In this document: positions 1 through 8,704 of the stretch, piece by piece
Layout of the letters: each line of letters opens with the position of its first letter
Numbering within the stretch: the stretch's first letter is position 1
Translations under genes and position numbers: made by a program
Source: Bacteroidota bacterium
GTDB lineage: Bacteria > Bacteroidota > Bacteroidia > Chitinophagales > Chitinophagaceae
Assembly: GCA_947453145.1 (NCBI GenBank)
Contig: CANGFA010000013.1
Span: forward strand, 1-64,000
Length of the DNA: 64,000 bases
Direction of reading: 5' to 3'
Notes under the pieces: generated by a model
What the model was told of the DNA's origin: nothing
What the model saw: only the letters and a program-made list of their open reading frames with translations
Database searches by the model: none

Positions 1-203
1 CAAAAGGCCCGCTCATTGCGGGCCTTTAAAAATCATGATAGTGCTTTTTTGAGTTTTTATATTTCTTCATAAAAAACGATAAAAAAGCAAAAGGCCCGCT
101 CATTGCGGGCCTTTAAAAATCATGATAGTGCTTTTTTGAGTTTTTATATTTCTTCATAAAAAACGATAAAAAAGCAAAAGGCCCGCAATGAGCGGGCCTT
201 TTG
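1..203. repeat. Tandem 87-bp repeats each carrying a terminator hairpin
   Basis: Two complete, apparently identical 87-base units lie at 1-87 and 88-174, followed by a partial third unit at 175-203. Each begins with a GC-rich hairpin (arms GGCCCGC/GCGGGCC) and continues with an AT-rich spacer. Read on the minus strand every hairpin is followed by a T-rich run, so the array can act as serial terminators for the metalloprotease gene ending at 233. In units 1 and 2 the plus-strand loop is TCATT; in unit 3 it is AATGA, the reverse complement. Unit 3 also has perfect 12-base arms (175-186 and 192-203). The array may extend beyond the left edge of the window. Confidence 0.9.
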
Positions 204-232
204 TATAATCAGAAAGTAAATGATTACTTTGA

Positions 233-2761
233 TTACTTAGGGTCTAAAATATGCTTGATACGATCTTGTAAATCATCAAAGTGATTAGAAGAGTTCGCGT
301 CTGTGAAACTTGCTTTGTTGGCTTGAATGCTAGCAGCTAATTTTTTCAATTGTGCTTTTGCTTCCGAAACAACATCGGTATTTTCAACATCCACTGAAGG
401 CAATCCCATTCTTCCCATTTGAGCAGCTGCTGCAGCACCTGCGTTTGGATCTGGATGAATGATAGCTTCTAATTGAGCCACATACGCTTTTTGTAAATTA
501 CGACGATATACGTCAGTAGCTTGGTGACTTGTTAATTCGGTAAAGATACCTTTACGAGTATCTTCCATCATATCGTGTAAAGAATAACTAGCGTTACCAT
601 ATCTAGTTGCGCTTGTTGTTAAACGATACAAACGACCTTTCTCTAATAAACTTCTTAACACATTTGTTTGAATACTTTGTAAACGCTCATTCGCAACTGG
701 GTTAGAAATTTTATTTAAGATATTATTATCTAATAACCAACTAGGTGTTGCAAACAATTGTGTTTGTAAAAAACTCATCGCAGACTTTTGCATAGCTACT
801 GGTGTTGGTGTATATACATCTCCAGCTTCTTCGATACTTTTGAATGTTTCATTTACTCCACCAATATTTTTAACAACATGTCCCATATATCTATTAAACT
901 GTGTTGCTAATTGACCATACATATCGCTAAGGTTTTCATAATGATCACCTTCCTCTTTAGTCCACTCTGGTAATTTTTTAATAATTACTTGTAAGTTCTT
1001 AATACCGTACTCACTTGCTTTAACAGCATTATCACTTAAATCCTCTGACTGTGCACGAGGGTCAGCATTATAACCTTCACCACCAAACCAAACTCTATCA
1101 GACTTGCTAAATGCGTCTACTATCCACTTGTTGTTTATTTTTTTATCTGTTTCGTCACCAACGCCTGTGTAAGTATAACCCCACTTAATAGCCCACTTAT
1201 CATAATCACCAATACGAGGGAATAAACCTGCTTGTCCAACATTATCTTCTGGTTGTGCTACGTAGTTAAAACGCGCATAGTCCATAATAGATGCAGTATG
1301 ACCATTTGCTTCAACCCAAGTTTTGTCTCTTAATTTTTCTACAGGTGTTTTGCTACTGCTACCCATATTATGTCTTAAACCTAAAGTATGACCAACTTCA
1401 TGAGAAGAAACAAAACGAATTAAATTACCCATTAACTCATCGTCAAATTTCATTTTTCTTGCAGCAGGATCTACCGCTGCTGTTTGAATCATGTACCAAT
1501 CGTGCACTAAATTCATTACGTTATGGTACCATCCAATATGGCTTTCTAAAATTTCACCACTTCTTGGATCATGAACTTGAGGACCATATGCATTTTCAAT
1601 GTCAGATGCGAAATAACGAATCACAGAGAAACGTGCATCTTCTAAACTCATAGTACTATCATTAGGCCATTCCTTACCTTGAATGGCATTCTTCCAGCCG
1701 GCTTGTTCAAATGCTTTGTTCCAGTCATTCACACCAGCAATTAAAAATGGCACCCATTTTTTAGGTGTTGCAGGATCGATATAATAAATGATAGGTTTTT
1801 TAGGCTCAACTAATTCACCACGCTTGTACTTTTCTAAATCTCCGTCTTTTGGTTCTAATCTGTAACGAACAGCAAATACTTGATTGTCTACTTTATGTTG
1901 ATCATCGGAATATTGTACAAAATTATCTGCAAAATAGCCTACTCTAGAATCAAATAAACGCGTATTCATTGGAACCTTAGGTAATAATCTAATTGAAGTG
2001 TTTAATTCCAAAGTAACTGCACCTGCATTCATTGCAGCAGGGATGGTTGCACTACTTCCGCCACCACCCATTGGGCTGCCTGGCATTGGAGCACTTGCAC
2101 CAAATGTTTTCACAGTTCTTACTTCCATATTAATAGGGTAAGACTTGATGCTTTCTATATAAGATCTATCAGGTGCCAATGCACTTAAGCCAAACATTCT
2201 TTTTGCACTTGGAGTTAAGCTAACTGCTTGATTATCACCCTTAAAAAAGTCTGTTACCTCAATTACAGAGGAACTAGAGTCTTTACCAAAGGCTTTGATA
2301 TCAAATGAAGCTACAATCGGGTCTAAATAGGAGTTTTTAACTGCCTTAGCAATTGTTTGAGTTGAATCCGCCTTACTAATTAAGGTTACCACACGCATAA
2401 AAATACGTTGACCAGGTCCTTTTTCAAATAATAAGCTTTGTTCGTTTACTTCCTCGCCTCCGTACTTTCTAGCACCACCTGCTACTTTAGAAAAGCGTGT
2501 AACAGCTAATAATTCACGGCCTAAAAGGCTATCTGGGATTTCAAAGTAGTATTTGTCATCTAAAAAGTGTACCGAAAATACACCCTTTTGACTTACGGCT
2601 TTCTTTGTAATTACCTCACTAAAAGCCTTTGGGCCTGCTTTAGGGGGCATTTCTTTTTTTGCACCAGCGGTATCTTGACGCTGAGCAAAATCGGGTCTTT
2701 GTGCAATAGAGCTTGCTGTCAAAACGACACAAAGACTAGTAAAAATCAGGATTTTTTTCAT
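233..2761 (-). CDS. Secreted zinc-dependent metalloprotease (DUF5117/DUF5118 type)
   Basis: This 842-residue protein starts with a clear signal peptide (about residues 1-20, ending SIAQ), so it is exported. The extended zinc-binding motif HEVGHTLGLRHN lies at residues 454-465, with H454, H458 and H464 as expected metal ligands and E455 as catalytic base, which is the metzincin pattern. The long N-terminal part before it resembles the DUF5118/DUF5117 region of the Bacteroidota zinc-dependent metalloprotease family, and the length fits that family. The physiological substrate is unknown. The gene stands alone: it is divergent from exbB across 248 bases and is followed by the terminator array. 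Family assignment is confident; role in protein turnover or nutrient acquisition is inference. Confidence 0.9.
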   Translation of the reverse strand: MKKILIFTSLCVVLTASSIAQRPDFAQRQDTAGAKKEMPPKAGPKAFSEVITKKAVSQKGVFSVHFLDDKYYFEIPDSLLGRELLAVTRFSKVAGGARKYGGEEVNEQSLLFEKGPGQRIFMRVVTLISKADSTQTIAKAVKNSYLDPIVASFDIKAFGKDSSSSVIEVTDFFKGDNQAVSLTPSAKRMFGLSALAPDRSYIESIKSYPINMEVRTVKTFGASAPMPGSPMGGGGSSATIPAAMNAGAVTLELNTSIRLLPKVPMNTRLFDSRVGYFADNFVQYSDDQHKVDNQVFAVRYRLEPKDGDLEKYKRGELVEPKKPIIYYIDPATPKKWVPFLIAGVNDWNKAFEQAGWKNAIQGKEWPNDSTMSLEDARFSVIRYFASDIENAYGPQVHDPRSGEILESHIGWYHNVMNLVHDWYMIQTAAVDPAARKMKFDDELMGNLIRFVSSHEVGHTLGLRHNMGSSSKTPVEKLRDKTWVEANGHTASIMDYARFNYVAQPEDNVGQAGLFPRIGDYDKWAIKWGYTYTGVGDETDKKINNKWIVDAFSKSDRVWFGGEGYNADPRAQSEDLSDNAVKASEYGIKNLQVIIKKLPEWTKEEGDHYENLSDMYGQLATQFNRYMGHVVKNIGGVNETFKSIEEAGDVYTPTPVAMQKSAMSFLQTQLFATPSWLLDNNILNKISNPVANERLQSIQTNVLRSLLEKGRLYRLTTSATRYGNASYSLHDMMEDTRKGIFTELTSHQATDVYRRNLQKAYVAQLEAIIHPDPNAGAAAAAQMGRMGLPSVDVENTDVVSEAKAQLKKLAASIQANKASFTDANSSNHFDDLQDRIKHILDPK

Positions 2762-2873
2762 ATTTGTTATTTATTGTAATTTAGAAATTAGTCATAAATA
2801 TATTAATAAAACATTAATTTTCCTTAACAGTAGTTAGCCCTATTAAATTTTATATAAAAAAATGCTTCGAAAT

Positions 2874-2902
2874 TTGTTTCAACCAATAAATTACTTATTT
2901 TG
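2874..2902 (+). promoter_or_regulatory. Putative promoter of the exbB-exbD-exbD-tonB cluster
   Basis: TTG at 2874-2876, an 18-base spacer and TTATTTTG at 2895-2902 resemble the Bacteroidota -33/-7 promoter (TTG, about 19-21 bases, TAnnTTTG) with one mismatch in the -7 box. A start near 2908 would give a leader of about 100 bases, which contains a possible stem (TTAGAAA 2910-2916 with TTTCTAA 2940-2946). Confidence 0.45.
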
Positions 2903-3009
2903 TAACCCCTTAGAAACTAGTGCGTAGAGATTCGAGTGATTTCTAAACTAATAGTGAAAAAGGCAAAAACTTTATAAATTTTTTTTAAAAACCAAAAATC
3001 AATTGAATC

Positions 3010-3879
3010 ATGGCTGATTTAACTAAACCAACTGCAACTGCAACCGCTGCGAAAAAACCAGCAGCACAGCCTCAGAAAGGCGGCAACTTGATTGCAACTT
3101 TAGCTCCTATTGCTTGTATCGTAGCAGGCTATGTTATCTGGCGTTTTGTGTTAGGTAACGCATCTAATTTCACTAACCCTGACACATCTGGTGCTTGGTT
3201 CTGGCCTTCGCACAAAGGACCAAAAGGTACATTTACAAAAATGTATGAAGGTGGTATCATCGTGCCTATTTTGATTGGTAGCTTATTAGTGGTATTAACT
3301 TTCGTTATTGAAAGATTATTAACTGTTGCTAAAGCAGCAGGTACTGGAAGCAACACAGAGTTTATCCGTAAAGTACAATTCCATTTAGCAAACAAAGAAG
3401 TAGATAAAGCAATTGCCGAGTGTGATAAGCAAAAAGGTTCTGTAGGTAACGTAATGAAATCTGGCTTGAAAAAGTACAAGGAAATGATTACAAATACAGA
3501 ATTAGATACAGATCAAAAAGTATTGAATATTCAAAAAGAAATCGAAGAAGCTACTGCATTGGAATTACCAATGTTAGAAAAGAACTTAGTATTCTTATCA
3601 ACTATTGCATCAGTAGCAACCTTATTAGGATTGTTTGGTACGGTATTAGGTATGATTCGTTCTTTCTCTAAATTAGGAGAAGAAGGTGGTGGTGAAGCTG
3701 CTCGTGAATTATCTCAAGGTATCTCTGAGGCATTGTATAACACTGCATTAGGTATTGGTACTTCTGCGATCGCGATTATCATGTACAACGTATTCACTAC
3801 AAGAATCGATGGTATTACATACGGTATTGATGAGTCAGGATTTACATTAACTCAAAGCTTCGCAGCTCAATACAAATAG
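3010..3879 (+). CDS. exbB: MotA/TolQ/ExbB proton channel family protein
   Basis: The protein is the channel-forming subunit of the TonB energising complex, converting proton motive force into work on outer-membrane receptors. Its 289 residues show an Ala/Pro/Lys-rich cytoplasmic N terminus (1-25), then four hydrophobic segments at about 26-47, 81-101, 192-216 and 243-263. The conserved MotA/TolQ/ExbB region lies in the last two, with the Gly-rich GLFGTVLGMI at about 207-216. The first segment is extra compared with three-helix E. coli ExbB, as is common in Bacteroidota. It is followed by two exbD genes and tonB on the same strand with gaps of 20-55 bases, so an operon is likely. Confidence 0.95.
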   Translation: MADLTKPTATATAAKKPAAQPQKGGNLIATLAPIACIVAGYVIWRFVLGNASNFTNPDTSGAWFWPSHKGPKGTFTKMYEGGIIVPILIGSLLVVLTFVIERLLTVAKAAGTGSNTEFIRKVQFHLANKEVDKAIAECDKQKGSVGNVMKSGLKKYKEMITNTELDTDQKVLNIQKEIEEATALELPMLEKNLVFLSTIASVATLLGLFGTVLGMIRSFSKLGEEGGGEAARELSQGISEALYNTALGIGTSAIAIIMYNVFTTRIDGITYGIDESGFTLTQSFAAQYK

Positions 3880-3934
3880 TAGAAAATATATTTTAATAAG
3901 GGCAACCTTATCAATAAATTAAAAGATAATAAAA

Positions 3935-4585
3935 ATGGGTAGAGCCAAATTACCTCGTAAGAGTACCACCATCGACATGACTGCCATGTGTGATGTGGCT
4001 TTCCTTTTATTGTCATTCTTTATCTTGACAACTAAATTTAAGCCTGCAGAAGCAATTGCGGTTACTACACCAAGTTCGGTGTCTTCCAAAGTTGCGCCTA
4101 ATAAGGATTTCGTTTTAGTAACGATTGATAAAGATGGTAAAGTTTTTCTTACTATAGATGATAAAGAAAAAAGAACGAAAATCATTAATTCTATAAACAC
4201 TTCAAAAGGGTTAGGAGTTGATGTAGCTAAATTTAAAGCCGCAGGTTTTATTGGCGCTCCATTTAGTACGTTAAATGCTTTTTTATCTATTCCGGAAGAG
4301 AACAGAAAAGGAAATGCACTCCCAGGTATTCCGTGTAAGGATACTTTGAACAATGAAATGATCGACTGGATGCGTGCAGTTGCAGAAGCATATGCTGGAA
4401 CAAAGATGGATCTTTTATTAAAAGGAGACAATCTAGCTAAATATCCTTCATTTAAAGGGGTATTAACTGCATTCAAAAGAAACGACATTCAAAAATTTCA
4501 GATGGTTACCAATCCTGAAAATGCGCCAGTAGGTTCAGAATTGTATAATAAATCAATGAAAGGAGAAAAACAGGATAACAACTAA
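3935..4585 (+). CDS. exbD: ExbD/TolR biopolymer transporter, first copy
   Basis: A 216-residue protein with one N-terminal membrane segment (about 17-33) that contains Asp20, the residue expected to carry protons in ExbD/TolR. The rest should be periplasmic. It lies between exbB and a second exbD and belongs to the TonB complex. It is longer than the roughly 140 residues of E. coli ExbD because of an extended periplasmic domain, as is usual for the first ExbD of Bacteroidota pairs. The paralogue downstream has a different periplasmic part, so the two may form a mixed dimer beneath the ExbB ring; that is inference. Confidence 0.93.
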   Translation: MGRAKLPRKSTTIDMTAMCDVAFLLLSFFILTTKFKPAEAIAVTTPSSVSSKVAPNKDFVLVTIDKDGKVFLTIDDKEKRTKIINSINTSKGLGVDVAKFKAAGFIGAPFSTLNAFLSIPEENRKGNALPGIPCKDTLNNEMIDWMRAVAEAYAGTKMDLLLKGDNLAKYPSFKGVLTAFKRNDIQKFQMVTNPENAPVGSELYNKSMKGEKQDNN

Positions 4586-4613
4586 ATTATAAACTAATTA
4601 AAAGCTATTTACT

Positions 4614-5186
4614 ATGGCAGAATTAGATACCTCGGGTGGTGGCCATAAGAAAGGACCGGGCGTCAAAAAAGGAAAGAAGCTATCAACGCGTGTGGATTTA
4701 ACACCGATGGTGGATTTAGGTTTCTTATTGATTACCTTCTTCATCTTCACTACCACGATGAGTCAACCAACCGCTATGAAGTTGCTTTTGCCAGATGATA
4801 AAGTAAAACCTGAGGAGCAAAACAAAGCAAAAGAGTCAGGTGCTTTAACCATCTTGATGGGTGCTGATAATCACATATACTATTACGAAGGTCAATTAAA
4901 AACAGACGCTTCTAATTTTAAATCTGCTTCTTATAACGGAGAAAATTCTATTCGTGATGTAATCATGAAAAAGAAGGCTTATGTAAGAAGTATTGCGCAA
5001 GATCCAAACGATCCTGAGCATGATTTAGTAGTCGTGATTAAGCCTAGTCAATATTGCACTTACAAAAACGTAATTGATATCTTAGATGAAATGTCAATTA
5101 ACGTTGTTAAAAAATTCGCTTTGGTGGATATTTTTGATACAGAAGAGCAATTGATTAAAATATCTGACGCATCAGCAAAACCTTAA
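4614..5186 (+). CDS. exbD: ExbD/TolR biopolymer transporter, second copy
   Basis: This 190-residue protein has a Lys/Gly-rich N terminus (about 1-22), one membrane segment (about 31-49) with Asp34 in PMVDLGFLL, and a periplasmic domain. Asp34 matches the essential membrane aspartate of ExbD/TolR. The gene follows the first exbD by 28 bases and precedes tonB by 20, so the four genes should be co-transcribed. The two ExbD proteins differ in length and in sequence outside the membrane helix, so the duplication looks old. Confidence 0.93.
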   Translation: MAELDTSGGGHKKGPGVKKGKKLSTRVDLTPMVDLGFLLITFFIFTTTMSQPTAMKLLLPDDKVKPEEQNKAKESGALTILMGADNHIYYYEGQLKTDASNFKSASYNGENSIRDVIMKKKAYVRSIAQDPNDPEHDLVVVIKPSQYCTYKNVIDILDEMSINVVKKFALVDIFDTEEQLIKISDASAKP

Positions 5187-5206
5187 AGCATTTAAAAGCA
5201 TTTACA

Positions 5207-6031
5207 ATGGATATAAATAAAATATTAACCGCCGACGTACTTGACCTCATTTTTGAGGGAAGATATAAGGAGTATGGTGCTTATGAGCTAAGAAAAACTT
5301 ACAACCAACGTCTTAAAAATGCGTTAATTGTAATGATAGCTATAACCGTGCTATTAGCTGGTGGTGCTATTTGGTCTAACGTCGCTAAGAAATCAAAAGC
5401 TGAAATTATTGTACAGGACGTTAATTTAACGGACGTAAATAATCAGGAAAAGAAAGCGCCGCCACCACCACCACCACCTCCTCCGCCAAAACAAGAACCA
5501 CCAAAAGTGGAATTGGCAAAATTCACGCCACCTAAGATTGTAAAAGACGAGGAAGTGAAAAAAGAAGATGAGATCAAGGAGCAAGAAAAATTAGAAGATG
5601 TTAAAATTAGTAGTATTGACCAAGAAGGTACTAAAGTGGACGTTGTTGCCGCACCAGTGGAAACAAGTACAGGTCCAGTAGGCCCACCTGAGGAAGAGAC
5701 AGATAAAATCTTTACTTCAGTTCAAATTCAATCTACATTCCCTGGAGGTTCTGATGCTTGGGTTAAGTTTCTTTCAAGAACATTGAATAGAGATTTACCT
5801 GTAGAGAACGGAGCACCAGCTGGAAGATATGCGGTAACAGTTTCTTTTGTAGTTTCAAGAGATGGTAGCATTTCTGATGTAAAAGCGGAAAATGACCCAG
5901 GATATGGAACAGCAGCAGAAGCGGTACGTGTAATTCAAAAAGGTCCAAAATGGATACCTGCTGAACAAAATGGCCATAAAGTAATTTATCGTCATAGACA
6001 AGCAATCGTATTCCAAGTAACCGAAGACTAG
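5207..6031 (+). CDS. tonB: Energy transducer TonB
   Basis: TonB spans the periplasm and passes energy from ExbBD to outer-membrane receptors. The 274 residues show a cytoplasmic segment (1-37), one membrane helix (about 38-57), a run of ten prolines (85-94) followed by a Lys/Glu-rich spacer, and a TonB C-terminal domain (about 190-272) with the typical KWIPA element near its end. The cytoplasmic part with YKEYGAYELR is typical of Bacteroidota TonB proteins. It is the last gene of the exbB cluster and is followed by a strong terminator. Confidence 0.95.
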   Translation: MDINKILTADVLDLIFEGRYKEYGAYELRKTYNQRLKNALIVMIAITVLLAGGAIWSNVAKKSKAEIIVQDVNLTDVNNQEKKAPPPPPPPPPPKQEPPKVELAKFTPPKIVKDEEVKKEDEIKEQEKLEDVKISSIDQEGTKVDVVAAPVETSTGPVGPPEEETDKIFTSVQIQSTFPGGSDAWVKFLSRTLNRDLPVENGAPAGRYAVTVSFVVSRDGSISDVKAENDPGYGTAAEAVRVIQKGPKWIPAEQNGHKVIYRHRQAIVFQVTED

Positions 6032-6053
6032 GATTAACTACTCTATAGAACTT

Positions 6054-6089
6054 AAATGGCAGCCCTCAAACGGCTGCCATTTGTTTTTA
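6054..6089 (+). terminator. Intrinsic terminator after tonB
   Basis: Perfect 11-base arms AAATGGCAGCC (6054-6064) and GGCTGCCATTT (6072-6082) enclose a 7-base loop and are followed by GTTTTTA. It separates the TonB operon from mnmE. Confidence 0.9.
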
Positions 6090-6133
6090 TATCCATTTAA
6101 TTAAAATATAAGGTTAGTAAAAACAATACGAAT

Positions 6134-6141
6134 TATCTTTG
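6134..6141 (+). promoter_or_regulatory. -7 box for mnmE, 4 nt before the start codon
   Basis: TATCTTTG is an exact match to TAnnTTTG and ends four bases before the ATG at 6146. Transcription would start at or next to the start codon, suggesting a leaderless mRNA. No clear TTG is seen at the -33 position (GTTAG there). Confidence 0.6.
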
Positions 6142-6145
6142 TCGT

Positions 6146-7522
6146 ATGCGTGAAAATTTGAGTACCTGGAATGATACGATAGTGGCTTTAGCAACAGCAC
6201 CTGGATTGGGTGCGATTGCTGTCATAAGGCTAAGTGGCCCCAAAGCAATTGAAATCACTTCTTCTGTATTTTCAAAGAAAAGTATTCTTACACAACCAAG
6301 TCATACAGTACACTTCGGAAAATTATTAAATGGCACAGAGGTAATAGATGAAGTTGTTGTAAGTATTTATCGAGCGCCACGCTCTTATACAGGCGAGCAA
6401 GTAGTGGAAATATCCTGTCATGGTGCACCTTTAATTCAAGATGCTATTTTACAACTTATGATTCATGCTGGTGCGCGCATGGCAAAACCTGGAGAGTTTA
6501 CCCAACGTGCATTTTTAAATGGCAAATTGGACTTAACACAGGCCGAAGCGGTGGCAGATTTAATTGCAAGTAATACCGAAGCAGCAAGAAAAACTGCATT
6601 ACATAATTTAAAAGGAGGGTTTTCCACAGACTTACAATTGATGCGCGAAAAATTAATTAAGTTCTCGGCACTCATCGAATTAGAATTGGATTTTTCGCAG
6701 GAGGATGTTGCATTCGCGAATAAAAAAGAATTAGAAATTTTAGTACAACAGCTACAAATAAAAACACAGGCATTATTGGACTCCTTTAAATTAGGCAACG
6801 TCATAAAGAATGGGGTGCAGGTGGCTATTGTAGGGAAACCTAATGCAGGTAAGTCTACATTATTAAATGCCTTATTAAATGAAAACAGGGCCTTGGTAAG
6901 TGAAATAGCAGGTACTACTCGTGATACGGTGGAAGAATATTTAAATATACAAGGAGTACTATTTAAGCTCATAGATACGGCAGGGATTAGAAATACGACC
7001 CAAGATATTATAGAGCAAATGGGTATTGACAAGAGTAAGGAAAAAATAATAGGAGCCGATATTGTAATCGCATTATTTGACGTGAATGATCAAGGACTGG
7101 AAGAGGCCAAAACTTGGCAGTCCGAAATAGATCCGGATAAATTAATACTCGTAGGAAATAAAAAAGATTTATTAAAAGACCAGTCAATTTTATTGGATGC
7201 CGCTTTAAAACAGGTCGTATTTATTTCTGCAAAAGAAAAAGAAAATATTCAAGCACTTGAAAATTTATTATTTCAAAAAGCAGCAGGCGAGGAAATAAAC
7301 AAAGAGGGGACCATCGTTACCAATGCAAGACATGTAGCTTCCTTGAAAAAATTATCACTAGCATTAAATGATGTTGAGACTGGATTGCAACATAATGTAA
7401 CGGGTGACTTATTGGCGTTGGACATTCGACAAGCCTTACATTATTTGGGCACCATTACAGGACAAATTACCAATGAGGATCAATTAGATTTTATATTCTC
7501 TAAATTTTGTATTGGCAAGTAA
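6146..7522 (+). CDS. mnmE: tRNA modification GTPase MnmE
   Basis: MnmE, with MnmG, installs the carboxymethylaminomethyl group on U34 of certain tRNAs. The 458 residues show the N-terminal tetrahydrofolate-binding domain, a helical domain, an inserted Ras-like G domain with P-loop GKPNAGKS at about 229-236, the DTAG switch motif and NKKD specificity motif, and the C-terminal CIGK whose cysteine is the conserved MnmE residue. Length is normal. The start is fixed by the promoter box just upstream. The sialidase gene follows closely on the same strand; mnmG is not in the window. Confidence 0.97.
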   Translation: MRENLSTWNDTIVALATAPGLGAIAVIRLSGPKAIEITSSVFSKKSILTQPSHTVHFGKLLNGTEVIDEVVVSIYRAPRSYTGEQVVEISCHGAPLIQDAILQLMIHAGARMAKPGEFTQRAFLNGKLDLTQAEAVADLIASNTEAARKTALHNLKGGFSTDLQLMREKLIKFSALIELELDFSQEDVAFANKKELEILVQQLQIKTQALLDSFKLGNVIKNGVQVAIVGKPNAGKSTLLNALLNENRALVSEIAGTTRDTVEEYLNIQGVLFKLIDTAGIRNTTQDIIEQMGIDKSKEKIIGADIVIALFDVNDQGLEEAKTWQSEIDPDKLILVGNKKDLLKDQSILLDAALKQVVFISAKEKENIQALENLLFQKAAGEEINKEGTIVTNARHVASLKKLSLALNDVETGLQHNVTGDLLALDIRQALHYLGTITGQITNEDQLDFIFSKFCIGK

Positions 7523-7536
7523 ATAAAAAAGTAAAG

Positions 7537-8703
7537 ATGCAAAAATGGCTGCTCATTTCTTTTATTTTAATTCATTGTAAAATTGGATTCGCTCAAAAGG
7601 AAACAACCGTTTTTGAATCAGGCCAAGAAGGGTATGCTATTTTCAGAATCCCCTCTATCGTTCAACTCCCCAACAAAAAAATAATTGCTTTTGCAGAAGG
7701 TCGTGTAAACGGAGGTGCGGACTTTGGCAATATTAAAATTGTATTAAAAACAAGTAAGGATCAAGGCAAAACCTGGTCTCCATTAAAAGTAGTAGCCACC
7801 TATGATCATTGGCAGGTAGGCAATGCTGCTCCAGTAATTGATTTATTAGACCCTGCTTATCCAAATGGAAAAATATATCTATTCTACAATACGGGTAATG
7901 TTTCTGAATATGATTTAAGATTAGGTAAAGGCATTAGAGAAGTGTGGTTTATCAGTTCTACAGACCAAGGAGATACCTGGTCCTCCCCAACAAATATTAC
8001 ATCCCAGGTACATTATCCTAATGGCACAATGGAAGGCAGAAAATACAGCAATAATAAAGATTGGCGCACTTATGCCAATACACCAGGCCATGCCATTCAA
8101 TGTATGGAAGGGAAATACAAGGGCCGCATATTTATTCCTGCAAATCATTCTGTAGGAATGCCTAAGGCCAACTTCAGGGATTATTATGCGCATGGCTATT
8201 ACACCGATGATCATGGCAAGACTTTTAAGATTTCCGAGTCTTTAAACATAGCAGGTAGCAATGAAGCGACAGCTGCTTTTATAAGTAAGGGTGGTTTGTA
8301 TATGAATGTTCGAAATCAACCTGGTGATATACGATCAAGAATTGTTGCTTATAGTTCAAATGGGGGGCAAACATTTGACACTTCACAATATGATACCCAT
8401 TTGACAGATCCCGTTTGCGAAGGAGCCGTTTTAAATTTGGGAAAGCGAAAGGGCAAGGCAATTTTAGCATTTGTAAATGCATCGGATAGTGCATACAGAA
8501 ATAATTTAACGCTAAAAATAAGTTTTGATGAAGGCCGCAGTTGGCCAATTCAACAATTAATAGACGGGACCGATGATGCGGTAAAAGCCAAAAAAGATTA
8601 TACCGCTTATGCAGATTTGATAAAGCTAGAACCAAAAAAAGTAGGTGTACTTTACGAAAAAGAAAATTATTCAAAAATAGTTTTCAAACAAGTGAAATGG
8701 TAA
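7537..8703 (+). CDS. Secreted exo-alpha-sialidase (GH33-like, BNR repeats)
   Basis: The enzyme should release terminal sialic acids from glycans. Starting at the ATG at 7537 gives a signal peptide MQKWLLISFILIHCKIGFAQ and 388 residues; an in-frame ATG at 7507 inside the end of mnmE would place ten charged residues before it and is less likely. The FRIPSIVQL element holds the first conserved arginine of sialidases. Asp-box signatures (SKDQGKTW, STDQGDTW, TDDHGKTF, SSNGGQTF, SFDEGRSW) mark the blades of a six-bladed propeller. The gene starts 14 bases after mnmE, so it may be co-transcribed. No sialic-acid catabolic genes lie nearby, so activity on host or environmental glycans is inference. 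Confidence 0.9.
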   Translation: MQKWLLISFILIHCKIGFAQKETTVFESGQEGYAIFRIPSIVQLPNKKIIAFAEGRVNGGADFGNIKIVLKTSKDQGKTWSPLKVVATYDHWQVGNAAPVIDLLDPAYPNGKIYLFYNTGNVSEYDLRLGKGIREVWFISSTDQGDTWSSPTNITSQVHYPNGTMEGRKYSNNKDWRTYANTPGHAIQCMEGKYKGRIFIPANHSVGMPKANFRDYYAHGYYTDDHGKTFKISESLNIAGSNEATAAFISKGGLYMNVRNQPGDIRSRIVAYSSNGGQTFDTSQYDTHLTDPVCEGAVLNLGKRKGKAILAFVNASDSAYRNNLTLKISFDEGRSWPIQQLIDGTDDAVKAKKDYTAYADLIKLEPKKVGVLYEKENYSKIVFKQVKW

Positions 8704-8704
8704 A

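Noticed and set aside
1-203. CRISPR array
   Set aside because: The repeats are long (87 bases) and contiguous with no unique spacers; each is a hairpin plus AT-rich tail, so a terminator array fits better.
1291-1653. Open frame of 120 codons opposite the metalloprotease gene
   Set aside because: Antisense to a confidently identified gene; no domain or signal features.
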